A stretch of 64,000 nt of DNA from JAIBJN01 sp963830885 (GTDB lineage Bacteria > Actinomycetota > Thermoleophilia > Gaiellales > Gaiellaceae), in assembly GCA_963830885.1 (NCBI GenBank), contig CAWHOA010000038.1, positions 62,001 through 126,000 on the forward strand, in the 5' to 3' direction. A program made the translations under genes and the position numbers. The number at the start of each line of letters is the position of its first letter. Positions within the stretch are counted from its first letter, which is position 1. This document shows, in pieces, positions 52,487-61,697 of the stretch. The notes beneath the pieces were generated by a model. That model searched no databases. It was given only the letters and a program-made list of their open reading frames with translations, and was not told the origin of the DNA.

Positions 52487-55400
52487 ACGCCCCGAACCCC
52501 GAGCAGGTCGCCGCCATCGAGGCGCCCGGGGTCGTCTTCGTCTCGGCCGGCGCGGGCACTGGGAAGACGACCGTCCTCGTCGAGCGCTTCGTGAAGGCGG
52601 TCTGCGAGCGGGGCCTCGACGTCGACTCGCTGCTCGTCATCACGTACACGGAGCGCGCCGCCGGAGAGCTCCGCGACCGCATCCGGGCCCGCCTGGCCGA
52701 GGCCGGGAGGCCCGAGCTGGCGCGTGAGCTGGATGCGGCCTGGATCTCGACGATCCACGGCTTCTGCCACCGGCTCCTGCGGGCGCACCCGTTCGCCGCC
52801 GGGATCGACCCGCGCTTCCGCGTGCTCGACGACGCGCAGGCGCGCGTCCTCCAGCGCGAGGCATTCGACCTGACGCTCGGCGAGTTCTGCGCGGACGGCG
52901 ACGAGGAGCGGCTCGGGTTGCTCTCGACCTACGGCGTCCGCGCGCTCCGGCGAATGCTGACCGGCGTCCACGAGACGCTGCGCGCCGCCGGGCGCCCGCT
53001 GGCGCTCGAGCTCGGCGAGCGGGCCGGCCTGCCGGAGCGGATCGAGGAGCTGCGCGAGGCGGCGCAGGCGTTGGCCGCCGACGGCGAGGCGGGGGAGACG
53101 GCGCGGGCGACCGCCTCCCGCTCGCTCGAGGTGCTCGCCGAGCGGACGCTGCCGGAGCGCCTGCTCGACCTGGGTGAGCTGAAGGCGCGCGGCGAGCGGG
53201 CGGTGAGCTACGAGGAGGCGCGGCGCAGCGTCGAGCAGGCCGCCCTGGACGAGCTGGCTGCCCGCGACCGCGACTTGCTGCAGGAGCTCCTCGAGCGCTT
53301 CGGCGCCGCCTTCCGCGCGGCGAAGGACCGCGAGTCGGCGCTCGACTTCGAGGATCTCCAGCTGGCGGCGCGCGACCTGCTCCGCGACGACCCGGCCGTG
53401 CGCGAGCGCGAGAGCTGGCGCTTCCGCTCGATCATGGTCGACGAGTTCCAGGACACGAACCGGCTCCAGTGCGAGATCGTCGACCTGCTCGCCGAAGGCC
53501 CGGAGGGCAAGGAGCTCTTCTTCGTCGGCGACGAGTTCCAGTCCATCTACCGCTTCCGCCACGCCGATGTCGAGGTGTTCCGCGAGCGGCGCGAGCAGTC
53601 CGGCGGCGTGCTCGCCCTCACCCAGAACTACCGCTCGCGGCCGGAGGTGCTCGCCGCCGTCAACCACCTCTTCTCCACCGAGTTCGGCGAGGAGTTCCAG
53701 CCGCTCGAGGCCGCCGGGCGCTTCCCGGACCCGGTCTTCGGGGCGCCGGTGGAGCTCCTCGTCACCGACAAGAAGAGCTATGCGGGCACGCCGACGCACT
53801 GGCGGCGCGCCGAGGCGCGGCACATCGCCGCGCGGGTGCGGCAGCTCGTGGACTCCGGCGAGGCGAGCGCGGGCGAGATCGTGCTGCTCTTCGCTGCCGG
53901 CACGGACGCCGAGCACTACGAGGAGGAGCTCCGCAAGGCCGGCCTGCAGACCTACCGAGCCACCGGCCGCGGCTACTTCGGCCAGCAGCAGGTGGTGGAC
54001 ATGCTCGCCTACCTGCGGCTCCTGCACAACCGCTACGACGACGAGGCGCTCGTCACCGTGCTGGCATCGCCGTTCGTCGGCCTGTCGAACGACGCGCTGC
54101 TCCTCCTCCGCCGCGCGGCCACGAGGCGTCCCCTCTTCCAGCCGTTCGAGCGCGGGCTTCCCGGGGACCTCTCGGACGAGGACCGGCGGCTTTGCCGCGC
54201 GTTCCTCCAGCGCTTCGAGCGGCTCGGGGCCGCGGCCAACGGGCTCTCGCTGGAGCGGCTGTGCGAGAGGATCGTGGCCGACCACGACTACGACCTCGCC
54301 GTCCTCGCCCAGTGGGACGGGCGCCGTCGCTACGCGAACATGCGCAAGCTGGCGCGGCTCGGCCGCTCCTACGAGGAGCTGCGCGGCCGGGACATCGAGG
54401 GCTTCGTCCGCTTCGTCCGCGACCAGGAGGCGGTGGGAGCTCGCGAGCTCGAGGCAGTGGCAGAAGAGGAGGACGCCGACGCGGTGCGGCTTCTCACCAT
54501 CCACTCCGCCAAGGGGCTCGAGTTCAAGGTCGTGATCGTGGCGGACGCGGGCCGCGACCGGAACGCGCCCTCTCCCGACGAGATCCTCTGCCTGCCGGAC
54601 GGGCGCTTCGGCTTCCGTGTCGCCGACCCGGCCACGGGCTCGCGCCGCCCGGCCTTCGGCTACGAGCAGGTGCGGGAGGCCGAGCGCGAGGCCGAGCGCG
54701 CCGAGCGGCTCAGGCTGTACTACGTGGCGATGACGCGCGCGATCGACCGGCTGATCGTCTCCGGCGCCATCGACCCGGGCCGGGCCGCCGACCAGGCGAC
54801 CCCGATCGGCTGGGTCCTGGCGCGCCTCGAGGCCGAGGAGCTCGACGCCGCCGAGGACGGGCCGGTCGAGCTCGTCCGCGACGGGGCCCGCCTGCTCGTC
54901 CGCGTCGACCGCCACCGGGAGGAGACGACGCTGCAGGCGCCCGCTCCGGAGCCCGAGGCCGCCGACGAGGGGCAGCTCGCCCTCTTCGCCGGCGACGAGC
55001 TGGCGCCGCTGCCTCCCCCGGCGCCGCGGCTGCCCGAGCTGGCGCCCGTGCCTGCGCCGCCGCTCCACCGCGTCCGCCGGCTCTCCTACAGCGCGCTTGC
55101 GCTCTTCGACCGCTGCTCGTACCGCTACTACGCCGAGCGGGTCGCCGGTCTGCGCGCCGAGGACGCGCACGGGACCGTGCCGGGGGCGACAGGCCTGGCG
55201 GCCACGGAGGTCGGGGACGCGGTGCATCGCCTGCTCGAGATCGTCGACCTCGCGGCGCCGGCCGTCCCGGACCTCGAGCCGGTGCGTGTGTGGTATCCGG
55301 CCGTGACCGACGAGGAGCTCGAGCGGATCCGCGGCTTCGTCGCCTCGTACTGCGAGTCGGAGCTGGCGGGCCGGATCGCCGGCCTCGCCGGTGCCCGCCC

Positions 55401-55845
55401 CGAGCGGCCGTTCGCGTTCGAGCACGACGGCGTCCTCCTGCACGGGCGCCTCGACGTCCTCTGGGCCGAGGACGACCGGGCGCTCGTCCTCGACTACAAG
55501 ACGAACTCGCTGGCCGAGGGCACGCCGGAGGAGATCGTCGAGGCCGACTACCGGCTGCAACAGCTCGTTTATGCCCTTGCCTGCTTCCGCACGGGGGTCG
55601 AGGAGGTCGAGGTCGTCTACCACTTCCTCGAGCGGCCGGACGCAGTCGTCTCGACGCGCTTCGTCCGGGCCGACCTGCCGGGCCTGGAGGCCGAGCTCTC
55701 GGCCGCGATCGCGCGCATCGACGAGGGCGACTTCCGGCCCTCGCCGAGCGAGTTCACCTGCTCGGGCTGCCCCGCTCTCGACCGCGTATGCGCCGGGCCA
55801 CGGCTTCTCTCCGCCCAGATCCCGGTGGAGTACGCGGAGGTCTAG
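52483..55845 (+). CDS. addA: AddA/UvrD-like ATP-dependent helicase-exonuclease
   Basis: 1120 aa. SF1A helicase: Walker A VFVSAGAGTGKTTVLVERF, Ia VITYTERAAGELRDRI, Walker B IMVDEFQDTNRLQ, motif III ELFFVGDEFQSIYRFR, IV LTQNYRSRPEVL, V LLTIHSAKGLEFKVVIV, VI LRLYYVAMTRAIDRLIVSG. The C-terminal RecB-like nuclease has HGRLDVLWAEDDRALVLDYK with TNSLAEG after it, and Cys residues DRCSYRYY and CSGCPALDRVC that can hold an Fe-S cluster. It processes broken DNA ends for RecA. GTG overlaps the addB stop (GTGA). Both subunits carry nuclease motifs, as in AddAB. Confidence 0.93.
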   Translation: MNAPNPEQVAAIEAPGVVFVSAGAGTGKTTVLVERFVKAVCERGLDVDSLLVITYTERAAGELRDRIRARLAEAGRPELARELDAAWISTIHGFCHRLLRAHPFAAGIDPRFRVLDDAQARVLQREAFDLTLGEFCADGDEERLGLLSTYGVRALRRMLTGVHETLRAAGRPLALELGERAGLPERIEELREAAQALAADGEAGETARATASRSLEVLAERTLPERLLDLGELKARGERAVSYEEARRSVEQAALDELAARDRDLLQELLERFGAAFRAAKDRESALDFEDLQLAARDLLRDDPAVRERESWRFRSIMVDEFQDTNRLQCEIVDLLAEGPEGKELFFVGDEFQSIYRFRHADVEVFRERREQSGGVLALTQNYRSRPEVLAAVNHLFSTEFGEEFQPLEAAGRFPDPVFGAPVELLVTDKKSYAGTPTHWRRAEARHIAARVRQLVDSGEASAGEIVLLFAAGTDAEHYEEELRKAGLQTYRATGRGYFGQQQVVDMLAYLRLLHNRYDDEALVTVLASPFVGLSNDALLLLRRAATRRPLFQPFERGLPGDLSDEDRRLCRAFLQRFERLGAAANGLSLERLCERIVADHDYDLAVLAQWDGRRRYANMRKLARLGRSYEELRGRDIEGFVRFVRDQEAVGARELEAVAEEEDADAVRLLTIHSAKGLEFKVVIVADAGRDRNAPSPDEILCLPDGRFGFRVADPATGSRRPAFGYEQVREAEREAERAERLRLYYVAMTRAIDRLIVSGAIDPGRAADQATPIGWVLARLEAEELDAAEDGPVELVRDGARLLVRVDRHREETTLQAPAPEPEAADEGQLALFAGDELAPLPPPAPRLPELAPVPAPPLHRVRRLSYSALALFDRCSYRYYAERVAGLRAEDAHGTVPGATGLAATEVGDAVHRLLEIVDLAAPAVPDLEPVRVWYPAVTDEELERIRGFVASYCESELAGRIAGLAGARPERPFAFEHDGVLLHGRLDVLWAEDDRALVLDYKTNSLAEGTPEEIVEADYRLQQLVYALACFRTGVEEVEVVYHFLERPDAVVSTRFVRADLPGLEAELSAAIARIDEGDFRPSPSEFTCSGCPALDRVCAGPRLLSAQIPVEYAEV

Positions 55846-55848
55846 GAG

Positions 55849-56196
55849 CTAGAAGTCGGACTCGCCGATCGCGTCGACCGCGATGACCGAGAGGTTGGCC
55901 AGGATGAGCGCAAGCCCCAACCAGAGGAGGAGTATCGCCACCGTGACGAGCTCGGGCCGCCGCTCCGCGAGCATGCCCGGCAGGACGGCGCTCGGCGGCG
56001 CCAGCGCCAGTCCGGCAGCGGCGATCGCGAAGAGAATCATGGCGTTGCCGGCGATCCAGAGCGTGACGTTCCACCACTCCTGCCCGCCGTACAGGGCCAG
56101 CCCTCCCGAAGGGATCACGAAGGCGATGACCGCGAGGGCGAGCACCCAGATCGTGCGCCGCTCGAGCGGATCGCGGCGAGGTCGGTTCTGAGCCAC
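55849..56196 (-). CDS. Three- to four-helix membrane protein (115 aa)
   Basis: A basic start (AQNRPRRDPLERR), then hydrophobic segments IWVLALAVIAFVIPSGGLAL, VTLWIAGNAMILFAIAAAGL and VTVAILLLWLGLALILANLS. No family recognised. GTG start; divergent from nth with 25 bp between, and 3 bp from the convergent addA stop. A TAGGTT box lies close upstream. Confidence 0.65.
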   Translation of the reverse strand: MAQNRPRRDPLERRTIWVLALAVIAFVIPSGGLALYGGQEWWNVTLWIAGNAMILFAIAAAGLALAPPSAVLPGMLAERRPELVTVAILLLWLGLALILANLSVIAVDAIGESDF

Positions 56197-56221
56197 GCGC
56201 GCAACCTACTCCCGGCGTCGG

Positions 56222-56902
56222 ATGGCGATCTCGGCCCCGCGTAACTACGTCCGCGAGGCGCGCCGGCGGGTCGCGCCGAAGCGGGAGAGGATCGGCGAGA
56301 TCGTCGAGCGCCTCGCGCGGGCGCATCCGGACGCGACGATCGCGCTCCGCTTCCGCGATCCCGTCGAGCTGCTCGTCTCCGTGATGCTCTCGGCCCAGAC
56401 GACCGACGTGACCGTGAACCGCGTCACCGAGAGGCTCTTCCGCAAGTACCGCAGGCCCGAGGACTACCTCGCGGTCCCGCTCGAGGAGCTGGAGGCCGAC
56501 ATCCGCCCGACCGGGACGTTCCGCCAGAAGGCGAAGAACCTGCGGGGCGCGATGGCGATGCTGATCACGGAGTACGACGGTCGCGTGCCGCAGAGCCTCG
56601 ACGAGCTCGTCAGGCTTCCAGGCGTCGGGCGCAAGACCGCCAACGTCGTCGTCGCCGAGCGCGGCGCGGCGCAGGGGATCGTGGTCGACACCCACGTGCG
56701 CCGTCTCTCCCAGCGTCTCGGGCTCACGCGGCACCAGGACCCGGTGAAGATCGAGCGCGACCTCATGCGCGTCGTCCCGCGCGCGGACTGGGCTCGCTTC
56801 CCGCACCTCCTCATCTGGCACGGCCGCCGCGTCTGCGACGCGCGCCGCCCCCGCTGCGAGGACTGCGTCCTCGCGGATCTCTGCCCGTCGAGCCGGGTGT
56901 AG
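56222..56902 (+). CDS. nth: Endonuclease III
   Basis: 226 aa. Helix-hairpin-helix LVRLPGVGRKTANVVVAERG with the catalytic Lys, catalytic Asp in GIVVDTHVRRLSQRL, and the [4Fe-4S] loop C-x6-C-x2-C-x5-C (CDARRPRCEDCVLADLC). The conserved VSVMLSAQTTDVTVN is present. It removes oxidised pyrimidines in base-excision repair. ATG 56222. The stop is followed at once by the REP-like repeat region. Confidence 0.96.
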   Translation: MAISAPRNYVREARRRVAPKRERIGEIVERLARAHPDATIALRFRDPVELLVSVMLSAQTTDVTVNRVTERLFRKYRRPEDYLAVPLEELEADIRPTGTFRQKAKNLRGAMAMLITEYDGRVPQSLDELVRLPGVGRKTANVVVAERGAAQGIVVDTHVRRLSQRLGLTRHQDPVKIERDLMRVVPRADWARFPHLLIWHGRRVCDARRPRCEDCVLADLCPSSRV

Positions 56903-57042
56903 TCCAGCGCGGACACGCCCCGGTGCCAGGCACTGGGCCGTGTCCAGAGCGGACAGGCGGGTCATCGCGACGCGGTTTGACGCCCTACGGGCATGCCTCC
57001 GAGCTGGCTCAGGCGGCCGTGTCCCGGTGCCAGGCACTGTGG
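56902..57042. repeat. Cluster of REP-like palindromes
   Basis: Two nearly identical imperfect palindromes, GTCCAGCGCGGACA (56902-56915) and GTCCAGAGCGGACA (56941-56954), alternate with two copies of CCGGTGCCAGGCACTG (56920-56935, 57024-57039). The second type contains the palindromic GTGCCAGGCAC core. They sit between the convergent stops of nth and the PAS gene, a typical REP location. No transposase is near. Confidence 0.6.
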
Positions 57043-57061
57043 CATGGCCTGTCGGGCCGCG

Positions 57062-57505
57062 TCAGCGGGGCGCGACGGCGACCAGCAGGCCGCCGTCCTC
57101 GTCGTACGCCGGGAAGAAGTCGGCGCGGACGATCTTTCGCACTCCGGCGCGGGTGCGCAGGGTGAGCTTCTGGTCGAAGCGGCGGACGCCGTACTCGAGG
57201 GCAAGCGCGGCCGGCGTCGGGCCGTTGTCCTCGAACTCGAAGAGCGCCGCCATCACGTCCTGACCCAGGATGTCCGCCTCGCGGTAGCCGGTCAGCTCGA
57301 AGAAGCCCTGGCCCGTGGCGATGATCCGGCCGTCCTTGTTGCAGACGACGAACCCCGTTCCGGGCGCGGGGTAGTAGTCGTCCATGATCTCGAAGAGGAA
57401 CCCGAAGCCGCAGCTCGTGCAGGCCACCGGTCGCCCGGTGAGGCCCTCGAAGCCGTCGTCGTCGAGGGACCGCCGCCGGCAGTTCGGACAGATGAAGTAG
57501 GGCAC
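57062..57505 (-). CDS. PAS-domain protein with N-terminal zinc ribbon
   Basis: 147 aa. A four-Cys ribbon (YFICPNCRRRS and VACTSCGFGF) followed by one PAS domain (about 45-147: PGTGFVVCNKDGRIIATGQG, FFELTGYREADILGQDVMAA, TRAGVRKIVRADFFPAYDED). There is no output domain, so it may sense a signal and act through protein contact. GTG start 9 nt after trxB in the same direction; co-transcription is likely and a redox or metal link is possible but unproven. Confidence 0.8.
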   Translation of the reverse strand: MPYFICPNCRRRSLDDDGFEGLTGRPVACTSCGFGFLFEIMDDYYPAPGTGFVVCNKDGRIIATGQGFFELTGYREADILGQDVMAALFEFEDNGPTPAALALEYGVRRFDQKLTLRTRAGVRKIVRADFFPAYDEDGGLLVAVAPR

Positions 57506-57514
57506 AGACGAAAG

Positions 57515-58486
57515 CTAGCTGCGCGGCGCAGCCAGAGCGTCCAGCAGGTGTCCGTGCTGGGACGCGAGCCAGCGCTCCGAGTCGAGCGCCGCCATGCAGC
57601 CCGACCCGGCGGCAGTGACCGCCTGTCGGTACACGTCGTCCTGCACGTCGCCGGCCGCGAACACACCGGGGACGTTCGTCTCGGTGCTCTTCCCGTTCGT
57701 GATCAGGTAGCCCGTCTCCGGATCCATGTCGAGCTGGCCCTTGAAGAGCTCGGTGTTGGGATCGTGCCCGATGGCGACGAAGAGCCCGTCGGCCGGGATC
57801 TCCGTCAGCTCGCCCGACTTGACGTTGCGGACGACCACGCTGGTGACGACGCCCTCGCCGCGCACCTCTTCGACGACCGAGTCGATGACGAACTCGATCT
57901 TCTCGGTGGCCCTGGCGCGGTCGGTCATGATCTGCGAGGCGCGGAACACGTCGCGCCGGTGCACGAGGACCACTTTCGAGGCGAACTTCGCGAGGAAGGT
58001 CGCTTCCTCCATCGCCGAGTCGCCGCCGCCGACCACCACGACAGTCTTGTCGCGGAAGAAGGCGGCGTCGCAGACCGCGCAGTAGGAGACGCCGCGCCCC
58101 TGGAGCGAGCGCTCGGACTCGAGCCCGAGCTGCCGGGCGTTGGCGCCGGTGGCCACGATCACGCTCTCGGCGCGATACTCGTCCTCGCCGACCCAGACCC
58201 GGAAGGGCCGCTCGGAGAAGTCGACCTTCGTCACGTCGTCGGTCACGAACTCCGCGCCGAAGCGCTCCGCCTGCTTGCGGAAGTCCTGCATCATCTCGGG
58301 CCCGAGCACGCCGGCTGCGTAGCCCGGATAGTTCTCGACGTCGCTCGTGATCATGAGCTGACCGCCCCAGTTGACACCCTCGATCACGAGGGGGTTCATG
58401 TTCGCTCGCGCGGCATAGAGAGCGGCGGTGTATCCCGCCGCAGCCCCGCCGATCACGATGACTTCGCGCACGTCGCTCGTGCTCAC
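57515..58486 (-). CDS. trxB: Thioredoxin reductase
   Basis: 323 aa. FAD motif VIVIGGAAAGYTAALYAARA (the third Gly of GxGxxG is Ala, see finding), NWGGQLMITSDVENYPG, redox centre GVSYCAVCDAAFF, NADPH motif VVVVGGGDSAMEEATFLAKF and VFAAGDVQDDVYRQAVTAAG. It reduces thioredoxin with NADPH and may feed the CcdA/TlpA relay. GTG start with GAGGTGAG Shine-Dalgarno a few nt upstream. Divergent from the Vms1-like gene. Confidence 0.94.
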   Translation of the reverse strand: MSTSDVREVIVIGGAAAGYTAALYAARANMNPLVIEGVNWGGQLMITSDVENYPGYAAGVLGPEMMQDFRKQAERFGAEFVTDDVTKVDFSERPFRVWVGEDEYRAESVIVATGANARQLGLESERSLQGRGVSYCAVCDAAFFRDKTVVVVGGGDSAMEEATFLAKFASKVVLVHRRDVFRASQIMTDRARATEKIEFVIDSVVEEVRGEGVVTSVVVRNVKSGELTEIPADGLFVAIGHDPNTELFKGQLDMDPETGYLITNGKSTETNVPGVFAAGDVQDDVYRQAVTAAGSGCMAALDSERWLASQHGHLLDALAAPRS

Positions 58487-58597
58487 CGGCTCACCTCGAT
58501 CAATTTTCGTTTCCTGCAGGAATTAACGACGACCGTCGGGATCGTGTTCCATTGTGTAGCTTCCCGGCTCGGAGGAGAAACTTACAGGGGGCCACCG

Positions 58598-59740
58598 ATG
58601 GCACGAACCGTCACTTGGGACGAGCTTCGCGACCTTGCAGGGTTCGAGGCCGAGAACGGCTACGCGATCAGCGTCTATCTCGACCTGGATCCGAGCCTCG
58701 TGCCCACCGCAGGCGATGCGCACACGCGCCTGCATTCGCTCCTCGACGGCGCGGCCAAGGAGAACGGCGGCAAGGAGCGCGAGTTGACCCACCAGCAGCG
58801 GCTCGCGCTTCGCGACGACCTCGAGCGGATCCGCCACTACTTCGAGGCCGAGTTCGAGCGGAACGGCGCGCACGGCCTCGCCATCTTCTGCGCAGGCCTC
58901 GACAACGTCTGGCGCCCGTTGCCGCTCACGGAGGTCGTGCCCGACCGGATCAAGGTCGACCAGCTCCTCTACCTCGCGCCGCTGGTCCCGCTCGTCGGTC
59001 GCGGCGAGGGAGCGCTCGTCCTCGTCGTCAGCCGCGAGCAGGGGCGCTTCTACCGCCTCCGGGCCGGCCGGTTGGAGGACCTGGCCGACTACTTCGAGGA
59101 GCAGCCGCGCCGTCACGACCAGGGTGGCCTGGCCCAGGCGCGCCTCCAGCGCCACGCCGACGAGCTCGTCCACGAGCACCTCAAGCGGGTGGCGGAGGAG
59201 CTCGACGGGTTCGTGCGCCGCCTGCGGAAGCCGCAGGTGGTCGTCGTCGCCAACGAGGAGACGTGGAGAGAGCTCGAGAGCCTCGTCTCCCAGGAGGCGC
59301 GCTCCGTGGTCGCCGGCGTCGCCCACGCCGAGGCGCACGCGGGGGCGACCGAGCTCCTGGGCGTGGCCGCGCCCGTGCTCGAGCGCTGGCGGACGGAGAA
59401 GGAGACGGAGGCCGTGGACCGGTGGAGCGAGGAGCTCGGCCGGAGGGGCCGCGCGGCCTCGGGTTGGCGGACGACCCTCGAGGCGGCGTCGGACGCGCGC
59501 GTCGAGCTGCTGCTCTTCCGCGAGGGCGCCCAGCACGAGGCCAGGCGCTGCCCCGCCTGCGGTCGTCTCTCGCTCGACGGGGGGAAGTGCCCGCTCGACG
59601 GGACGCAGCTCGAGGTCTCGAAGGACGGCCTCGATCTCGCCGTCCACCAGACGCTGGCCCACGGCGGCCGGGTCTGGGCCGTGCGCTACCGGGACGACCT
59701 CGACGCCGACGGCGGCATCGGGGCGCTCTTGCGGTTCTAG
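58598..59740 (+). CDS. Vms1/Rv2629-like peptidyl-tRNA hydrolase-type (baeRF) protein
   Basis: 380 aa. N-terminal MARTVTWDELRDLAGFEAEN and ISVYLDLDPS, middle LAIFCAGLDNVWRPLPL and YLAPLVPLVGRGEGALVLVV, then the eRF1-like C-terminal region (LRKPQVVVVANEETWRELES), ending in a zinc ribbon (RRCPACGRLSLDGGKCPLDG). The family is related to archaeal/eukaryal release factors and linked to stress or ribosome rescue; activity here is unproven. ATG follows GGAGGAG and ACAGGGGG-like purine stretches. Region 58487-58597 is unusually A/T-rich. Confidence 0.82.
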   Translation: MARTVTWDELRDLAGFEAENGYAISVYLDLDPSLVPTAGDAHTRLHSLLDGAAKENGGKERELTHQQRLALRDDLERIRHYFEAEFERNGAHGLAIFCAGLDNVWRPLPLTEVVPDRIKVDQLLYLAPLVPLVGRGEGALVLVVSREQGRFYRLRAGRLEDLADYFEEQPRRHDQGGLAQARLQRHADELVHEHLKRVAEELDGFVRRLRKPQVVVVANEETWRELESLVSQEARSVVAGVAHAEAHAGATELLGVAAPVLERWRTEKETEAVDRWSEELGRRGRAASGWRTTLEAASDARVELLLFREGAQHEARRCPACGRLSLDGGKCPLDGTQLEVSKDGLDLAVHQTLAHGGRVWAVRYRDDLDADGGIGALLRF

Positions 59741-61641
59741 CTCTTTACGCGCGCCCGGGTCGGCTCGTCGACCGACTCCGTCACGGGCCGCTCGGCGGCG
59801 CCCGCGGCGGGGAGCTCGAAGAAGAACGTCGAGCCCTCGACCTCACGCGAGGCGACCCAGATCCTCCCGCCCATCCGACGCACGAGCTCACGGCAGATGT
59901 AGAGGCCGAGGCCCGTGCCGCCGACCCCGCGCGTGAGGTTCGGGTCGAGCCGGAAGAACTTCTCGAAGATTCGCTCCTGCTCGCGCAACGGGATCCCGAG
60001 GCCTTCGTCGCGGACGGCGAAGAGGACACGGCCCTCGTGGCGCCAGAGCGAGAGCTGGACGCGACCGCCGGAGGGCGAGTACTTGACCGCGTTCTCGACC
60101 AGGTTCGCCAGGACCTGCCGCAGCATGTCCGGGTCGGCAGCGATCTGGGGAAGGTCCTCCCCCGGCGCCAGCTCGATCGTCACACCGGGCGGCGCATGGG
60201 CGCGAGCGGCCTCGACCACCTCGAGCGCGAGCGGCGCCGGATCGCAGTGCTCGACGGCGAAGGCAAAGCTGCCCGAGTCGAGCCGGCTCGCCGCGAGGAC
60301 CTGATCGACGATCCGCGCCAGACGGTCCGACTCGCCCGCGATCACGGCCAGGAGCCGCCGTCGATGGTCGTCGTCCAGGTCGACGTCCTGGCGCCGAAGC
60401 GTCATCGCGGCCCCGTAGACGGCCGCGAGCGGGGTCCGCAGCTCATGCGAGAGCGTGGCTACGAACTCGCTCTTGAGCCTCTCGATGCCCCGCTCCTCGG
60501 TCAGGTCGCGGAGCGCATAGACCGTCCCGTCCGGGAACTGGACGGCGGAGATCGAGATCCAGAGCTCGCGGTCGCCCAGGTCGAGCGGGAGTGTCTCGGC
60601 GTGCTTGGCCGCATAGGCGGGGGCGCTCGCGACCGGGACGAGTGGCTCGATCGCCGCCCACCCGGGCAGAACGTCCTGCGGCCGCCGCCCGAGGACGTCG
60701 TCGCTGTCGAGCCCGGTCACCGCCGCGATCGCGGGGTTCCACAGCCGGACGACGCCGGTGCCGTCGACGAAGAAGACGCCGTCGCCGATGTGGGCGAGCA
60801 CCCGGCCCGCACGTTCTCGCTCCTCGCGTACCTCCTCCTGCAGCCGGGTCCGCTCGAGGACGTCGCCCGCTTCGTTGGCGATCAGCTCGGCGACGGCGAC
60901 CGTGACGCCGTCGAACCTCCTGTGGGCGGCGACGGCGTAGAAGGTGAGCGTGCCGACCGGACTGCCCTCGTACCGGATCGGCACGATGAGCGCGCTGCGG
61001 GCACCGACCGCGCGCGCGAGCTGCATCTTGAAGCGTCGCTCCTGGGACACGTCGTTGACCATGAGCGAGCGCCCCTGAGCCATGAACACCTTGTTGAAGT
61101 TGTCGGAGACGTCGACCTCGAACGTCCGCCAGAGCTCCTCCGGGATGCCGCTCGCGGCCGCTGCCCTGAGCATGCCCGTTCGCGCGTCGTAGAGGAGCAG
61201 CACCGCCGCGTCGGCGCCCACGGCCGGGGCGGCCATGTCGAGGATGTCCCCGCCGACCTGCTCCACCGGCCCGGGCTGCGAGCTCAGCCGGGCGATCGCG
61301 CCGAGAACCTCCAGCTCGCGGATCCGCTGCGGGCGGGACGCGCCCCGGCGCAAGCTCTCGCGGCCGCGGCGCGTGGCGAGGGCGACCCAGACTGCGGTCG
61401 CCAGCGCGGCTGCGACGATCGAGAGGACGATGAACGGGGTCGAGTCGACCTCCCAGCGCCCCGTCACGCCCATGGCGAAGATGAAGAGCTGCTGCACCGA
61501 TGATGCGACCAGCAGCAGGCCGGCCGAGAGGCTCAGCGCCGCGCCCGCGAAACGACGCTCCCGCCACCAGGCCCTGAGCAGGAGCAGGCCGAGGCCGAGC
61601 AGCGCCACTCCGAGCCACAGGAAGAACCAGCTGAACTCCAC
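59737..61641 (-). CDS. Membrane sensor histidine kinase with GAF and PAS domains
   Basis: 634 aa. Three N-terminal helices (FFLWLGVALLGLGLLLLRAW, LSLSAGLLLVASSVQQLFIF, VLSIVAAALATAVWVALATR), a GAF domain (about 115-275), a PAS domain (about 285-400), HisKA (EFVATLSHELRTPLAAVYGA with the phospho-His) and HATPase (ANLVENAVKYSPSGG, VRDEGLGIPLREQERIFEKF, GVGGTGLGLYICRELVRRMG). No response regulator gene is adjacent, so it is an orphan here. The stop overlaps the Vms1-like gene stop by 4 bp (CTAG). Homologous in layout to ResE/WalK-like kinases. Confidence 0.93.
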   Translation of the reverse strand: MEFSWFFLWLGVALLGLGLLLLRAWWRERRFAGAALSLSAGLLLVASSVQQLFIFAMGVTGRWEVDSTPFIVLSIVAAALATAVWVALATRRGRESLRRGASRPQRIRELEVLGAIARLSSQPGPVEQVGGDILDMAAPAVGADAAVLLLYDARTGMLRAAAASGIPEELWRTFEVDVSDNFNKVFMAQGRSLMVNDVSQERRFKMQLARAVGARSALIVPIRYEGSPVGTLTFYAVAAHRRFDGVTVAVAELIANEAGDVLERTRLQEEVREERERAGRVLAHIGDGVFFVDGTGVVRLWNPAIAAVTGLDSDDVLGRRPQDVLPGWAAIEPLVPVASAPAYAAKHAETLPLDLGDRELWISISAVQFPDGTVYALRDLTEERGIERLKSEFVATLSHELRTPLAAVYGAAMTLRRQDVDLDDDHRRRLLAVIAGESDRLARIVDQVLAASRLDSGSFAFAVEHCDPAPLALEVVEAARAHAPPGVTIELAPGEDLPQIAADPDMLRQVLANLVENAVKYSPSGGRVQLSLWRHEGRVLFAVRDEGLGIPLREQERIFEKFFRLDPNLTRGVGGTGLGLYICRELVRRMGGRIWVASREVEGSTFFFELPAAGAAERPVTESVDEPTRARVKS

Positions 61642-61697
61642 GGAAGGGTCCTTCCCGCGAGTATAGGAAGCGCGGCGCCCCCCGTCGAAGCCCGGCG

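Noticed and set aside
52318..55623. Minus-strand open frame of about 1100 codons opposite addA
   Set aside because: Mirror of the helicase gene with no recognisable domain; stop-poor antisense frames are expected at this G+C content.
49558..55845. A single 2095-codon plus-strand protein
   Set aside because: The frame happens to stay open from the first part of addB through to addA, but the part from about 50925 to 52482 is a nonsense shadow. The real AddB sequence there is in the +1 frame and ends at 52486.
58487..58597. Upstream extension of the Vms1-like gene to 56993
   Set aside because: The frame is open but lies antisense to trxB and the PAS gene. The conserved N-terminus MARTVTWDEL starts at 58598.
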